64,000 nt of DNA from Buttiauxella agrestis ATCC 33320 (GCF_000735355.1 NZ_JMPI01000011.1:1-64000); one strand, 5' to 3'; shown: positions 54,708-63,078, counted from the first letter of the stretch. Made by a program: numbers and translations. Notes: generated by a model from the sequence alone, not told the origin.

Positions 54708-55070
54708 ATGGAACAAATTACCGTAGTGATTGGCGATCGTCTGGGAAAAGGGCAGAAAGTGGCGGCAGGGATTGAGAAAGCGGGCGGTCGTGCCGTGGTG
54801 ATTCCTGGTGTTGCCGCTGATATGAAACTGGGCGATGTAATGAAAGCAGAAAATGCCACGTTTGGTATCTCTTTCTGCGGTAGCGGCGGCGCAGGTGCTA
54901 TCACCGCGCAAACCAAACACGGTTACAAAGCCAAGTACGGCATGCGTTCAGTGGATGAAGGCGTGACCGCAATTAACGAAGGCAATAACGTTCTGGGCTT
55001 TGGTTTTATGGATAAAGAAGAACTGGGCGAGCGTCTGGTACAGGCCTGGGCCAAGAAGTACGGTCAGTGA
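54708..55070 (+). CDS. SFCGS-family glycine-rich protein
   Basis: A 120-residue soluble protein with the family motif SFCGSGGAGA at 55-64 (Cys57). The N-terminal VVIGDRLGKGQKVAAGIEKAGG looks like a nucleotide or phosphate-binding fold. The cysteine-glycine loop resembles, loosely, the phosphorylated cysteine loop of PTS EIIB proteins, but its place in the middle of the chain differs. No function has been proven. It stands directly before DUF4312, DUF4311 and DUF4310, and I infer it forms a complex with them. The start at 54708 follows AGGAGAAAC. Confidence 0.88.
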   Translation: MEQITVVIGDRLGKGQKVAAGIEKAGGRAVVIPGVAADMKLGDVMKAENATFGISFCGSGGAGAITAQTKHGYKAKYGMRSVDEGVTAINEGNNVLGFGFMDKEELGERLVQAWAKKYGQ

Positions 55071-55072
55071 GC

Positions 55073-55369
55073 ATGAAAGAACACTTCTCAGAAACGGTGA
55101 GAGTGAAAGGGCGCGGCGATACCAAAGCCAAAGCCTTTGCTGACGCCCTGAATCATGTTCAGGGCTCGGTGATGAAATCTTCTCCCCACATTTTACTGCG
55201 CATTGAGCCACAGGATGTGCAAGTTATTCAGGCGCGAGTCCAGGTTAAGAAGGAAGCGTTTTTGTTCTTCTTCCTGAAGCGTGAAAAACAAATGTTCAGC
55301 GTCGAGCTGGATGTTTCAGTCAATGTTACTGCAATCAACATGGACAAAGTCGATTTCATTCCCCAATAA
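55073..55369 (+). CDS. DUF4312 family protein
   Basis: A 98-residue protein without signal peptide or clear membrane segment, predicted as alternating strands and helices. It has the stretch VKGRGDTKAKAFADALNHVQ and the strands ILLRIEPQDVQVIQARVQV and FSVELDVSVNVTAINMDKVD. It is always found, as far as I recall, with the SFCGS protein and DUF4311/DUF4310. The ATG at 55073 lies two bases after the SFCGS stop; an overlapping GTG at 55067 is possible. Confidence 0.85.
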   Translation: MKEHFSETVRVKGRGDTKAKAFADALNHVQGSVMKSSPHILLRIEPQDVQVIQARVQVKKEAFLFFFLKREKQMFSVELDVSVNVTAINMDKVDFIPQ

Positions 55370-55392
55370 AATCACACAGAAAGGACAGACAG

Positions 55393-56169
55393 ATGTTCTT
55401 AATTATATTAATAAAATCGCTAATCATCGGCGGTCTGGTGGGTGTTGGAGTTGGCGCCGGGGCTGCACGTATGTTTCACGCGCCTACCACTCAAGGGATG
55501 GGCGCTTTTCGTACTCTCGGTGAGCTAAATTCCTGCGAAGGCGATCCGGCATCACACTTCTCATTTGGTCTGGGCTTCTTCTTTAACGCATGGGCGTCCT
55601 CGGTTGCAGCTGGAGCGTTCACACAAGATGTTGACCACCGCATTATCCCAAACTGGGGTGCTGCCGCGTTGATGGTGAAAAACCGTAACGTCGCCGAAAC
55701 CCTGCACGACCCGAGAAAGATGGCTATCGCCTGCGGCATCATCGGCATGATTGTGGTCGCCTTCCTTAACACCACGGCTTCGGCGGTTCCGGCTGCATTG
55801 CAGGTCACGGCGGTAAAAGTTCTGGTGCCTGCCGCTAACCTGCTGGTTAACATCATAATGCCAGTGATTTTCTGGCTGGCGGCGATTGACGCCGGTAAGA
55901 AATCGGGCTTCTGGGCGACGATTTTCGGCGGCTGCGCACAGCTGATTATGGGTAACGCCGTACCGGGTCTGGTACTGGGCATCCTGATTGGTAAAGGTGT
56001 GGAAGAGAGCGGTTGGAACCACGTCACCAAAGTGATGATGGTCGCGATTATCGCGCTGTTTGTCCTGAGTGGTTTCTTCCGCGGTTTCGACATGAAGATG
56101 ATCGAATCCTTCCATCTGACCGTGCCGAACTGGCTGGATCTGATTCATAACTCGCTGAGCGGAAAATAA
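55393..56169 (+). CDS. DUF4311 family membrane protein
   Basis: A 258-residue inner-membrane protein with about five to six hydrophobic segments (near 3-26, 105-127, 137-165, 172-202 and 213-234). Between the first two lies a long conserved hydrophilic loop with NSCEGDPASHFSFGLGFFF. It is rich in glycine and alanine within the membrane parts, as transport proteins are. Its family has no known function. It and DUF4310 look like the two membrane parts of a transporter. AAAGGAC serves as the ribosome-binding site. Confidence 0.87.
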   Translation: MFLIILIKSLIIGGLVGVGVGAGAARMFHAPTTQGMGAFRTLGELNSCEGDPASHFSFGLGFFFNAWASSVAAGAFTQDVDHRIIPNWGAAALMVKNRNVAETLHDPRKMAIACGIIGMIVVAFLNTTASAVPAALQVTAVKVLVPAANLLVNIIMPVIFWLAAIDAGKKSGFWATIFGGCAQLIMGNAVPGLVLGILIGKGVEESGWNHVTKVMMVAIIALFVLSGFFRGFDMKMIESFHLTVPNWLDLIHNSLSGK

Positions 56170-56177
56170 GGGAGCCA

Positions 56178-56822
56178 ATGATGGAAGAGAATAAAGGTTT
56201 TTGGTACGCCGACTGGTCTTTCCCGATTTTTGTTGGCCTGCTTTCATCCGGCGTGTTCGCCGGGACACACATGTACTACCTCTACGGAATCGGCGCATTT
56301 AACGAAGTAGCGTTTGTTTCCATGCTGCGTGCCGGAATCGACACCGGCGTGTATGGCGCAGTCGCAGCATTTGGTGCCAGCTTCCTGTTTGCCCGCATCA
56401 TTGAAGGTTCGCTGGTCGGGATTCTGGACATCGGCGGGGCGATTCAAACCGGTGTCGGGCTTGGCGTTCCTGCCCTGTTGCTGGGGGCCGGGATTGTCTT
56501 CCCAGTCGCTAACTTCGCCGCTTCTTTAGCCACCGGTTTGGTGATTGGACTGGCGATTGGTTATCTGATCATTCTTGCGCGTAAATTCACCATCAACCAA
56601 AGCAACTCTACTTACGGTGCTGACGTGATGATGGGCGCGGGTAACGCATCCGGCCGCTTCCTTGGCCCGTTAATTATCCTCAGCGCGATGGCCGCCTCGA
56701 TTCCCATTGGTATCGGATCCTTGATTGGTTCGCTGCTGTTTTACCTGTGGAACAAACCGATTACCGGCGGCGCAATTCTTGGCGCGATGCTTTTTGGCGC
56801 TTTCTTCCCGATTGCTTTGTAG
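56178..56822 (+). CDS. DUF4310 family membrane protein
   Basis: A 214-residue inner-membrane protein with about six hydrophobic segments. The N-terminus MMEENKGFWYADWSFPIFVG is conserved-looking, and the membrane parts are glycine-rich (GVGLGVPALLLGAG, GSLIGSLLF). No function is known for the family. It follows DUF4311 by eight bases and precedes a hairpin that separates the membrane genes from the enzyme genes. Confidence 0.87.
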   Translation: MMEENKGFWYADWSFPIFVGLLSSGVFAGTHMYYLYGIGAFNEVAFVSMLRAGIDTGVYGAVAAFGASFLFARIIEGSLVGILDIGGAIQTGVGLGVPALLLGAGIVFPVANFAASLATGLVIGLAIGYLIILARKFTINQSNSTYGADVMMGAGNASGRFLGPLIILSAMAASIPIGIGSLIGSLLFYLWNKPITGGAILGAMLFGAFFPIAL

Positions 56823-56829
56823 AACTTTT

Positions 56830-56857
56830 TTGGCGGATGGCGCGTCCCATCCGCCAA
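56830..56857. other. Perfect 11-bp stem hairpin between DUF4310 and the amidohydrolase gene
   Basis: TTGGCGGATGG pairs exactly with CCATCCGCCAA around the loop CGCGTC. AATAAGGAAAAAATC and the next start follow, without a T run, so it is not a terminator. It may be a REP-derived mRNA stability element that lets the upstream genes be expressed at a different level. Confidence 0.75.
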
Positions 56858-56870
56858 TAAGGAAAAAATC

Positions 56871-58004
56871 ATGTACGACTTAATCCTGCGCAACGCCCGC
56901 CTGGTGGACGATACGGTTATCGACATCGCGATTAAAGATGGAAAAATTGCGGCACTGGGCGATGTCACGGGCGAAACACGCGAAGAACGCCAGCTTAACG
57001 GCGAGTTTTACGTTAGCGCCGGCTGGATTGATTCCCACGTTCACTGCTATCAAAAATCCCCGATTTATCACGATGACCCCGACAGTATCGGTATTCATAC
57101 AGGCGTGACGACGGTGGTGGATGCCGGAAGCACCGGTGCAGATGACATCGACGAGTTTTACGAGCTGACTCGCAGTGCGCGCACCGACGTTTACGCTCTG
57201 CTGAATATCTCGAAGGTTGGGCTGATTGCGCAAAACGAACTCTCTGATATGGCGAATATCGACAAAGTGGCGGTGTGCGATGCCGTCACGCGCCACCCGG
57301 GTTTTATCATCGGTATCAAAGCCCGCATGAGCAGTAGCGTGGTCGGTGCGAACGGCATTAAACCTCTTGAAATCGCCAAAGAAATCCAGCGTGAAAACGG
57401 TGATTTACCGCTGATGGTACACATTGGCAATAATCCGCCGGACCTCGATGAAATCACCGATTTATTAACCAGCGGCGACATCATCACCCACTGCTACAAC
57501 GGCAAACCGAACCGCATTCTGACGTCTGCGGGTGAATTACGTGCCTCGGTTTCCAGCGCGATACAGCGTGGCGTGCGCCTTGATGTCGGCCATGGCACGG
57601 CCAGTTTCAGCTTTGAAGTGGCGAAAATCGCCATTAGCAAAGGGATTTTTCCGCACACCATCAGCTCCGATATTTACTGCCGCAACCGCATTAACGGCCC
57701 GGTGCATAGCCTCGGCGTGGTGATGTCAAAATTCCTCTCCATCGGCATGTCGCTGCCACAAGTCATTGATTGTGTGACGTCACATGCAGCCGACGGTCTG
57801 CGCCTGGTGAATAAAGGCCGTTTGTCGATTGGCCTTGATGGCGACCTGACTATTTTTGCCAAACGCCGCCAGCCGACGGTATTTACCGACTCAGAAAATC
57901 AGACACTCCAGGGTGAACAACTACTGGTGGCACTTGCCGCAGTTCGCGCTGGAAAATGGTTTACGACCGAACAAGGGAAGCAAGAACATGTCTTCGATTT
58001 ATGA
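56871..58004 (+). CDS. Amidohydrolase/deacetylase-family metallohydrolase
   Basis: A 377-residue amidohydrolase-superfamily enzyme. Metal ligands can be placed: His56 and His58 (DSHVH), the probable carbamylated Lys150 (GIKARM), His184 (MVHIGN), His207 (ITHCYNG) and Asp267 (SSDIY). Enzymes of this branch remove acyl groups from N-acyl or O-acyl amino and hydroxy acids. In this operon it would free the amino group that the DgaE-like enzyme then eliminates. Its end overlaps the dgaE-like gene by 17 bases. Confidence 0.9.
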   Translation: MYDLILRNARLVDDTVIDIAIKDGKIAALGDVTGETREERQLNGEFYVSAGWIDSHVHCYQKSPIYHDDPDSIGIHTGVTTVVDAGSTGADDIDEFYELTRSARTDVYALLNISKVGLIAQNELSDMANIDKVAVCDAVTRHPGFIIGIKARMSSSVVGANGIKPLEIAKEIQRENGDLPLMVHIGNNPPDLDEITDLLTSGDIITHCYNGKPNRILTSAGELRASVSSAIQRGVRLDVGHGTASFSFEVAKIAISKGIFPHTISSDIYCRNRINGPVHSLGVVMSKFLSIGMSLPQVIDCVTSHAADGLRLVNKGRLSIGLDGDLTIFAKRRQPTVFTDSENQTLQGEQLLVALAAVRAGKWFTTEQGKQEHVFDL

Positions 58005-59106
58005 AAAATACAATTTAAAACAAGTTATTAATGCATCCGGCCGCATGACGGCACTCGGTGTTTCTACTCCGCGCCCGGAAGTGGTGGACGCCGTGACGAA
58101 AGGCATGAATCACTACTTTGAAATGAAAGACCTGGTGAACAAAACTGGGGAATACATCGCAAAACTGCTGGATGTGGAAGCGGCGACGGTAGTGTCCTGT
58201 GCTTCCGCCGGTATCGCGCAATCGGTGGCGGCGGTGCTGGTGAAAGACAACGCGTGGCTGATTGAAAACCTGCATGGCACCCCGCTTGAGAACAACGAAA
58301 TAGTGTTACCAAAAGGCCACAACGTGAACTTCGGCGCACCGGTAGGCACCATGGTTTATCTCGGTGGCGGCAAAGTGGTTGAAGCCGGTTACGCCAACGA
58401 ATGTTCGGCTGATCAACTGGCTGCGGCGATTTCCCCGCGCACGGCGGCCATTCTGTATATCAAATCTCACCACTCGGTGCAGAAAAGCATGCTTAGTGTT
58501 GAGCAGGCGGCGGTCGTGGCCCGCAAGCATAACCTGCCATTAATTGTTGATGCTGCAGCGGAAGAAGATTTGCAGTGTTACTACCGCGCCGGTGCTGATC
58601 TGGTGATTTACAGCGGCGCAAAAGCGATTGAAGGGCCAACCAGCGGTCTGGTGATCGGCAAAGCGCAGTACATCGAGTGGGTGAAACTCCAAACTGGCGG
58701 CATTGGACGCGCCATGAAAGTCGGTAAAGAAGGCATTCTTGGCCTGACCTGCGCTATCGAACATTATCTGAGTGCGGAAAAAGAGAGCGGTGCGCAGATG
58801 GTGGAAAAAATGACGCCGTTTATCGCTAATCTCAATACGATTGAGGGGATCAGCGCCCGCGTCGTGTGGGATGCCGCCGGTCGTGATATCGCGCGTACTG
58901 AAATTAAATTCGATGAAGCGGTGATTGGCACCAGTACCGTAGAGTTAGTCAGCGCGCTGAAACAAGGCGAATATGCGATTTTCTTCCGTGGCTACAAAGC
59001 TAACGAAGGGATTATCGAAGCCGACGTACGCAGCGTAAACCCACAGCAGCTAGAGATTATTTATCACAGCATTAAGGCTTTGGTCAGCAAGGAGAAACAA
59101 GCATGA
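57988..59106 (+). CDS. DgaE-family PLP-dependent ammonia-lyase
   Basis: A 372-residue SelA-like PLP enzyme. Asp188 (LIVDAAAEED) would hold the pyridine nitrogen and Lys212 (YSGAKAIEGP) form the internal aldimine. The closest known function is D-glucosaminate-6-phosphate ammonia-lyase (DgaE of Salmonella), which gives 2-keto-3-deoxygluconate 6-phosphate and ammonia. The ATG at 57988 gives MSSIYEKYNLKQVINASGRM, the usual beginning. It overlaps both neighbours, 17 bases before and four after. Confidence 0.9.
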   Translation: MSSIYEKYNLKQVINASGRMTALGVSTPRPEVVDAVTKGMNHYFEMKDLVNKTGEYIAKLLDVEAATVVSCASAGIAQSVAAVLVKDNAWLIENLHGTPLENNEIVLPKGHNVNFGAPVGTMVYLGGGKVVEAGYANECSADQLAAAISPRTAAILYIKSHHSVQKSMLSVEQAAVVARKHNLPLIVDAAAEEDLQCYYRAGADLVIYSGAKAIEGPTSGLVIGKAQYIEWVKLQTGGIGRAMKVGKEGILGLTCAIEHYLSAEKESGAQMVEKMTPFIANLNTIEGISARVVWDAAGRDIARTEIKFDEAVIGTSTVELVSALKQGEYAIFFRGYKANEGIIEADVRSVNPQQLEIIYHSIKALVSKEKQA

Positions 59107-59843
59107 AATTGACCCCGAACTTTTACCGCGATCGTGTTTGCCTGAACGTGCTGGCTGGCTCCAAAGAGAATGCTAAAGCTATTTATGACGCTGCCGAAGG
59201 GCATGTGCTGGTGGGCGTGCTTTCCAAAAATTACCCGGATGTCGCCAGTGCTGTTGCAGATATGCGCGAATATGCGGCGTTGATCGAAAATGCGCTCTCG
59301 GTTGGCCTTGGTGCAGGCGACCCGAATCAATCGGCAATGGTGAGTGAGATCTCCCGCCAGGTGCAGCCGCAGCATGTAAACCAGGTATTTACCGGCGTGG
59401 GAACCAGCCGTGCGCTGCTTGGGCAAAATGAAAGTGTGGTTAACGGCCTGGTTTCTCCAACCGGCACCGTCGGTATGGTGAAAATTTCCACCGGCCCGTT
59501 GAGTTCTGGCGCGCCAGACGGCATCGTACCTGTCGAAACAGCAATTAAGCTACTCAAAGACATGGGCGGAAGCTCAGTCAAATATTTCCCAATGGGCGGC
59601 CTGCAATGCCGTGATGAATATGAAGCGGTAGCGAAAGCTTGCGCAAAATATGATTTCTGGCTGGAGCCCACCGGTGGTATTGACCTTGAGAACTACGAAG
59701 AAATTCTGAAAATCGCACTAGATGCGGGCGTAAGCAAAGTGATTCCGCATATTTACAGTTCAATTATTGATAAAGCGAGCGGCAATACGCGTCCGCAAGA
59801 TGTGCGCACTTTGCTGGAAATGACCAAGAAGTTGGTCGGCTAA
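59103..59843 (+). CDS. DgaF-type 2-dehydro-3-deoxy-phosphogluconate aldolase
   Basis: A 246-residue class I aldolase matching the KDGP aldolase (DgaF) family. Probable Schiff-base region is SSVKYFPMGGL (Lys160); the closing phosphate-binding part is LEPTGGIDLENY. It splits 2-keto-3-deoxygluconate 6-phosphate into pyruvate and glyceraldehyde 3-phosphate. Four-base coupling to the DgaE-like gene fits two consecutive steps. Confidence 0.9.
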   Translation: MKLTPNFYRDRVCLNVLAGSKENAKAIYDAAEGHVLVGVLSKNYPDVASAVADMREYAALIENALSVGLGAGDPNQSAMVSEISRQVQPQHVNQVFTGVGTSRALLGQNESVVNGLVSPTGTVGMVKISTGPLSSGAPDGIVPVETAIKLLKDMGGSSVKYFPMGGLQCRDEYEAVAKACAKYDFWLEPTGGIDLENYEEILKIALDAGVSKVIPHIYSSIIDKASGNTRPQDVRTLLEMTKKLVG

Positions 59844-59849
59844 AACCAT

Positions 59850-59922
59850 CCTCACCCCGGCCCTCTCCCTGAGGGAGAGGGGGAAACTGGGCAGTTCCCT
59901 CTCCTGGGGGAGAGGGTGAGGG
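59850..59922. repeat. CCCTCACCC/GGGTGAGGG palindromic element
   Basis: A shorter 73-bp copy, beginning CCTCACCCCGGCCCTCTCCC and ending GGAGAGGGTGAGGG. It lies inside the operon, between the aldolase and lactonase genes, and so could divide expression of the two parts. Confidence 0.85.
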
Positions 59923-59953
59923 CGACCAATCTCATACACAACAAGGATCTCTG

Positions 59954-61060
59954 ATGCCTGCAACACAGCCGCAGTATGCCTGGATTGGCACTTACCATCC
60001 CAATGGAGAAGGTGTGTACCGCTTCCTGGTAGATGCCGAAACCGGTGCGTTGACCCACAAAACGTTAGTTTGCGAATTGCCCCATGCGGCACAGCTAACC
60101 GCCGCTAAAAATGGCAAAACGTTGTATGTGGCAAGCGAAGCAGAACAAGGCACTGTTGCAGCGTTGCGCGTGGGGGATGACGGTAATCTTACCGAGCTGA
60201 ATCAGGTTTCATCGGGCGGTGCGGGGGCGGTTTTTCTCGCACTCACGCCGGATGGGCGCTATCTGTTGGTGGCTAATTACGGCAGCGGTTCCGTTGCCGT
60301 ATTGCCCGTGAGAGCCGACGGCAGCCTCGGTGAGGCCACTGACGTCCAACAAGATTCAGGGCCTGCGGGAGCTAAAAAGCCGGTAGCCGCCGTAGAAGGC
60401 AGTTTTGCTGCCAGCGGTCACAGCAGTGCGCACGCTCATATGATCGCCGCCGATCCCACGGGCAAATACGTGTTTACTACCGATCTGGGTCTGGATCGAA
60501 TCTATCAATATCGTTTCGACAAAACCCACGGCAAGCTCGTGCCTAACGATCCTCCTTATATTGATGCTTCTTCAAAAGGTGCCGGGCCTCGCCACTTTGT
60601 GTTTACGCCTGGCGGTGAGGGTTTGTGGCTGATCAACGAAGAGGCTTCCACGCTGACGTATTACCAGGTTGATGAAAACCTGGGAACACTGACCGAAGGC
60701 GAAAGTCTGTCTTCGCTGCCCGAAGGTTTCAAAGGCACCAGTTATGCTTCGGGTTTACTGCTGAGTAAAGACGGAAAACAGCTTTACATCGCTAACCGTT
60801 TGCACAACAGCATCGGTCATTTTACCGTCACCGCGAACGGCAAACTGGTGCTTCAGGAACATGTCTGGACGCGGGGAGATTACCCACGCACGCTCACCCT
60901 CGACCATAATGAAAAGTATCTGTACGTCATGAATCAGCGCAGTGACAACATCACTCGTTTTAGTGTGGCGCACGGCAATGGAAAACTGACTTTTGTTGAG
61001 GATTACATTGCGGTGGGAAGCCCATCACAGATGGTGATGACAGGCATCACGCCCGATTAA
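59954..61060 (+). CDS. Lactonase, 6-phosphogluconolactonase-like seven-bladed propeller
   Basis: A 368-residue protein of the lactonase family that includes E. coli Pgl (YbhE). Seven repeating blades are visible, with recurring units such as NGKTLYVASE, DGRYLLVANYGSGSV and TGKYVFTTDLGLDRIYQYRF. The likely catalytic region GHSSAHAHMIAADP fits the family. No signal peptide is present, so it acts in the cytoplasm. In this operon it may open an aldonolactone, perhaps phosphorylated, before deacylation and ammonia loss. AAGGATCTCTG precedes the ATG. Confidence 0.88.
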   Translation: MPATQPQYAWIGTYHPNGEGVYRFLVDAETGALTHKTLVCELPHAAQLTAAKNGKTLYVASEAEQGTVAALRVGDDGNLTELNQVSSGGAGAVFLALTPDGRYLLVANYGSGSVAVLPVRADGSLGEATDVQQDSGPAGAKKPVAAVEGSFAASGHSSAHAHMIAADPTGKYVFTTDLGLDRIYQYRFDKTHGKLVPNDPPYIDASSKGAGPRHFVFTPGGEGLWLINEEASTLTYYQVDENLGTLTEGESLSSLPEGFKGTSYASGLLLSKDGKQLYIANRLHNSIGHFTVTANGKLVLQEHVWTRGDYPRTLTLDHNEKYLYVMNQRSDNITRFSVAHGNGKLTFVEDYIAVGSPSQMVMTGITPD

Positions 61061-61075
61061 AGAAAGGAAACGGCA

Positions 61076-62986
61076 GTGAGATTCCCAAACCAACGTCTGG
61101 CCCAGTTGTTTGAAATGCTGCAAAACGAAACGCTGCCCCAGGATGAACTGGCGCGGCGCTTATCTGTTTCTACCCGCACGGTGCGCGCGGATATTACTGC
61201 TCTAAACGCATTGATGGCCGGGCATGGTGCGCAGTTCGTGCTCAGTCGCGGTGCGGGGTATCAGCTCAATATTGCCGACAGCTCGCTCTATCAGGAGCTG
61301 GTGCAGCAGCCTTCGCGCCAGTTGCGGATCCCACGTAATTCTCCGGAACGCGTCCATTATTTAGTGGTACGTTTTCTGACATCTGCCTTCTCATTAAAAC
61401 TCGAAGATCTGGCGGAAGAGTGGTTTGTCAGCCGCGCTACCTTGCAAAGCGATATGGCAGAAGTGCGTGAATGGCTGGCGCGTTACAACCTGACGATTGA
61501 AACCCGCCCGCGTCACGGCATGAAATTGTTTGGCAGCGAAATGTCGGTGCGTGCCTGCCTGACGGAGCTACTTTGGCAACTGACTCAGGAAGATAGCGAT
61601 AACCCGCTGCTGACTGAAGAAGCGCTGAACGCTGGCGTGCCAGAGCAACTGGCGGCGGAATTACATAACTGTTTTACGCGCTGCCGAATTCGTCTGACGG
61701 ACGAGGGCGAGCAGTTTATCCGTTTGTATTGCGCCGTGGCTGTGCGCCGTATCAGCGAAGGTTATCCGCTGCCGGAATTTAGTGCCGACAATGTGGACGA
61801 AGCCGTACGGGAAGCCGCCCGTGAAATTACGGTGTTGATTCAGAAACTGGCCGATAAGCCACTTTCGGAAGCGGAAGAACAATGGCTACAAGTGCATATC
61901 GCCTCGCGCCAGATTCAGGATGTGGCCCCGAGCGCCATCAGTGCCGACGACGACGAAGCGCTGGTAAATTACATTCTGAGCTTTATCAACAGCAACTATA
62001 ACTACAACTTATTGACAGATAAGCAATTGCACGCTGATTTGCTTACCCATATCAAAACCATGATCACCCGGGTGCGGTATCAGATAAACATTCCGAATCC
62101 GCTGCTCGACAACATTAAACAGCACTATCCGATGGCCTATGACATGACGCTGGCGGCGGTGTCGAGCTGGGGGAAGTACACTCCTTATGTCATCAGCGAA
62201 AACGAAATTGGTTTTCTGGTGCTGCATATTGGCGTCGGGCTGGAGCGGCATTACAACATTGGTTATCAGCGCCATCCGCGTGTGCTACTGGTTTGTGACA
62301 CCGGCAATTCCACGGTGCGTATGATTCAGGCGATGCTGTTGCGTAAATACCCGCAAATTGAAGTGACGCGGATTATCTCGTTGCGCGATTACGAACAGCT
62401 CGCCTGCGTTGAAGAAGATTTTGTGATTTCCACGGCGCGCGTAACGGATAAACAAAAACCGACGGTGGTCGTCGCCCCGTTCCCAACGGAGTATCAGCTC
62501 GAACAGCTTGGCAAGCTGGTGTTGGTGGATAGAACCCGCCCGTACATGCTGGAAAAATTCTTTGATGCCAGTCACTTCCGAGTGATTGATGAGCCTGTCA
62601 CACAGCAGGAGTTGTTCAGTTCGTTGTGCCAGCAACTTGAGCAGGAAGGGTTTGTCGGTGCGGACTTTTATCCGTCAGTCGTTGAGCGCGAGGCAATAGT
62701 CAGTACGGTGTTGGGCGAGGGGATTGCGCTTCCGCACTCATTGGGACTCATGGCCAACAAAACCGTGGTTTATACCGTTCTTGCCCCGCAGGGAATTGGC
62801 TGGGGTGACGAAACGGCGCACGTCATCTTCCTGCTCGCTATCAGCAAAAGTGAGTACGAAGAGGCGATGGCAATTTACGATTTGTTTGTGACTTTTCTGC
62901 GTGAACGGGCGATGCCGCGCTTGCGGGACAGCAGGAGTTTTGACGAGTTTAAAGCGGTGGCAATGGATTGTTTGAGTCGGTTTTAA
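61076..62986 (+). CDS. PRD/EIIB/EIIA-containing transcriptional regulator (BglG/LicR type)
   Basis: A 636-residue regulator. Two N-terminal helix-turn-helix units (about 5-60 and 90-150) are followed by PRD1 (about 185-285, His274), PRD2 (about 290-395, His325 and His384), an EIIB-like domain with Cys408 (VCDTGNSTVRM) and an EIIA-like domain with His554 (ALPHSLG). It lacks the RNA-binding CAT domain of antiterminators, so it should act on DNA like LicR or MtlR. PTS phosphorylation would set its activity. The GTG start at 61076 has AAAGGAAAC upstream. It closes the operon and probably binds the palindrome at 54268. Confidence 0.92.
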   Translation: MRFPNQRLAQLFEMLQNETLPQDELARRLSVSTRTVRADITALNALMAGHGAQFVLSRGAGYQLNIADSSLYQELVQQPSRQLRIPRNSPERVHYLVVRFLTSAFSLKLEDLAEEWFVSRATLQSDMAEVREWLARYNLTIETRPRHGMKLFGSEMSVRACLTELLWQLTQEDSDNPLLTEEALNAGVPEQLAAELHNCFTRCRIRLTDEGEQFIRLYCAVAVRRISEGYPLPEFSADNVDEAVREAAREITVLIQKLADKPLSEAEEQWLQVHIASRQIQDVAPSAISADDDEALVNYILSFINSNYNYNLLTDKQLHADLLTHIKTMITRVRYQINIPNPLLDNIKQHYPMAYDMTLAAVSSWGKYTPYVISENEIGFLVLHIGVGLERHYNIGYQRHPRVLLVCDTGNSTVRMIQAMLLRKYPQIEVTRIISLRDYEQLACVEEDFVISTARVTDKQKPTVVVAPFPTEYQLEQLGKLVLVDRTRPYMLEKFFDASHFRVIDEPVTQQELFSSLCQQLEQEGFVGADFYPSVVEREAIVSTVLGEGIALPHSLGLMANKTVVYTVLAPQGIGWGDETAHVIFLLAISKSEYEEAMAIYDLFVTFLRERAMPRLRDSRSFDEFKAVAMDCLSRF

Positions 62987-62995
62987 GGGGAAGCC

Positions 62996-63078
62996 ACCCT
63001 TATCCCAACCTTCTCCCTGAGGGAGAAGGGGAACACCGTATAATTCCCTCTCCCTTAGGGAGAGGGTTAGGGTGAGGG
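62996..63078. repeat. CCCTCACCC/GGGTGAGGG palindromic element
   Basis: An 83-bp copy, with diverged left arm CACCCTTATCCCAACCTTCT and a right arm GGGAGAGGGTTAGGGTGAGG. It lies between the convergent regulator and dolP genes, near the synteny junction. Confidence 0.85.

Noticed and set aside
55561-56298. Open frame of 245 codons on the minus strand
   Set aside because: It is antisense to DUF4311/DUF4310, has an Arg/His-rich composition and no ribosome-binding site.
56871-58004. Dihydroorotase or allantoinase
   Set aside because: The metal ligands are shared across the superfamily, but the operon with DgaE- and DgaF-like enzymes and the deacetylase-like sequence do not fit pyrimidine or purine metabolism.
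61076-62986. BglG-type RNA antiterminator
   Set aside because: The N-terminus carries helix-turn-helix units and EIIB/EIIA domains follow the PRDs; the short RNA-binding CAT domain is missing.
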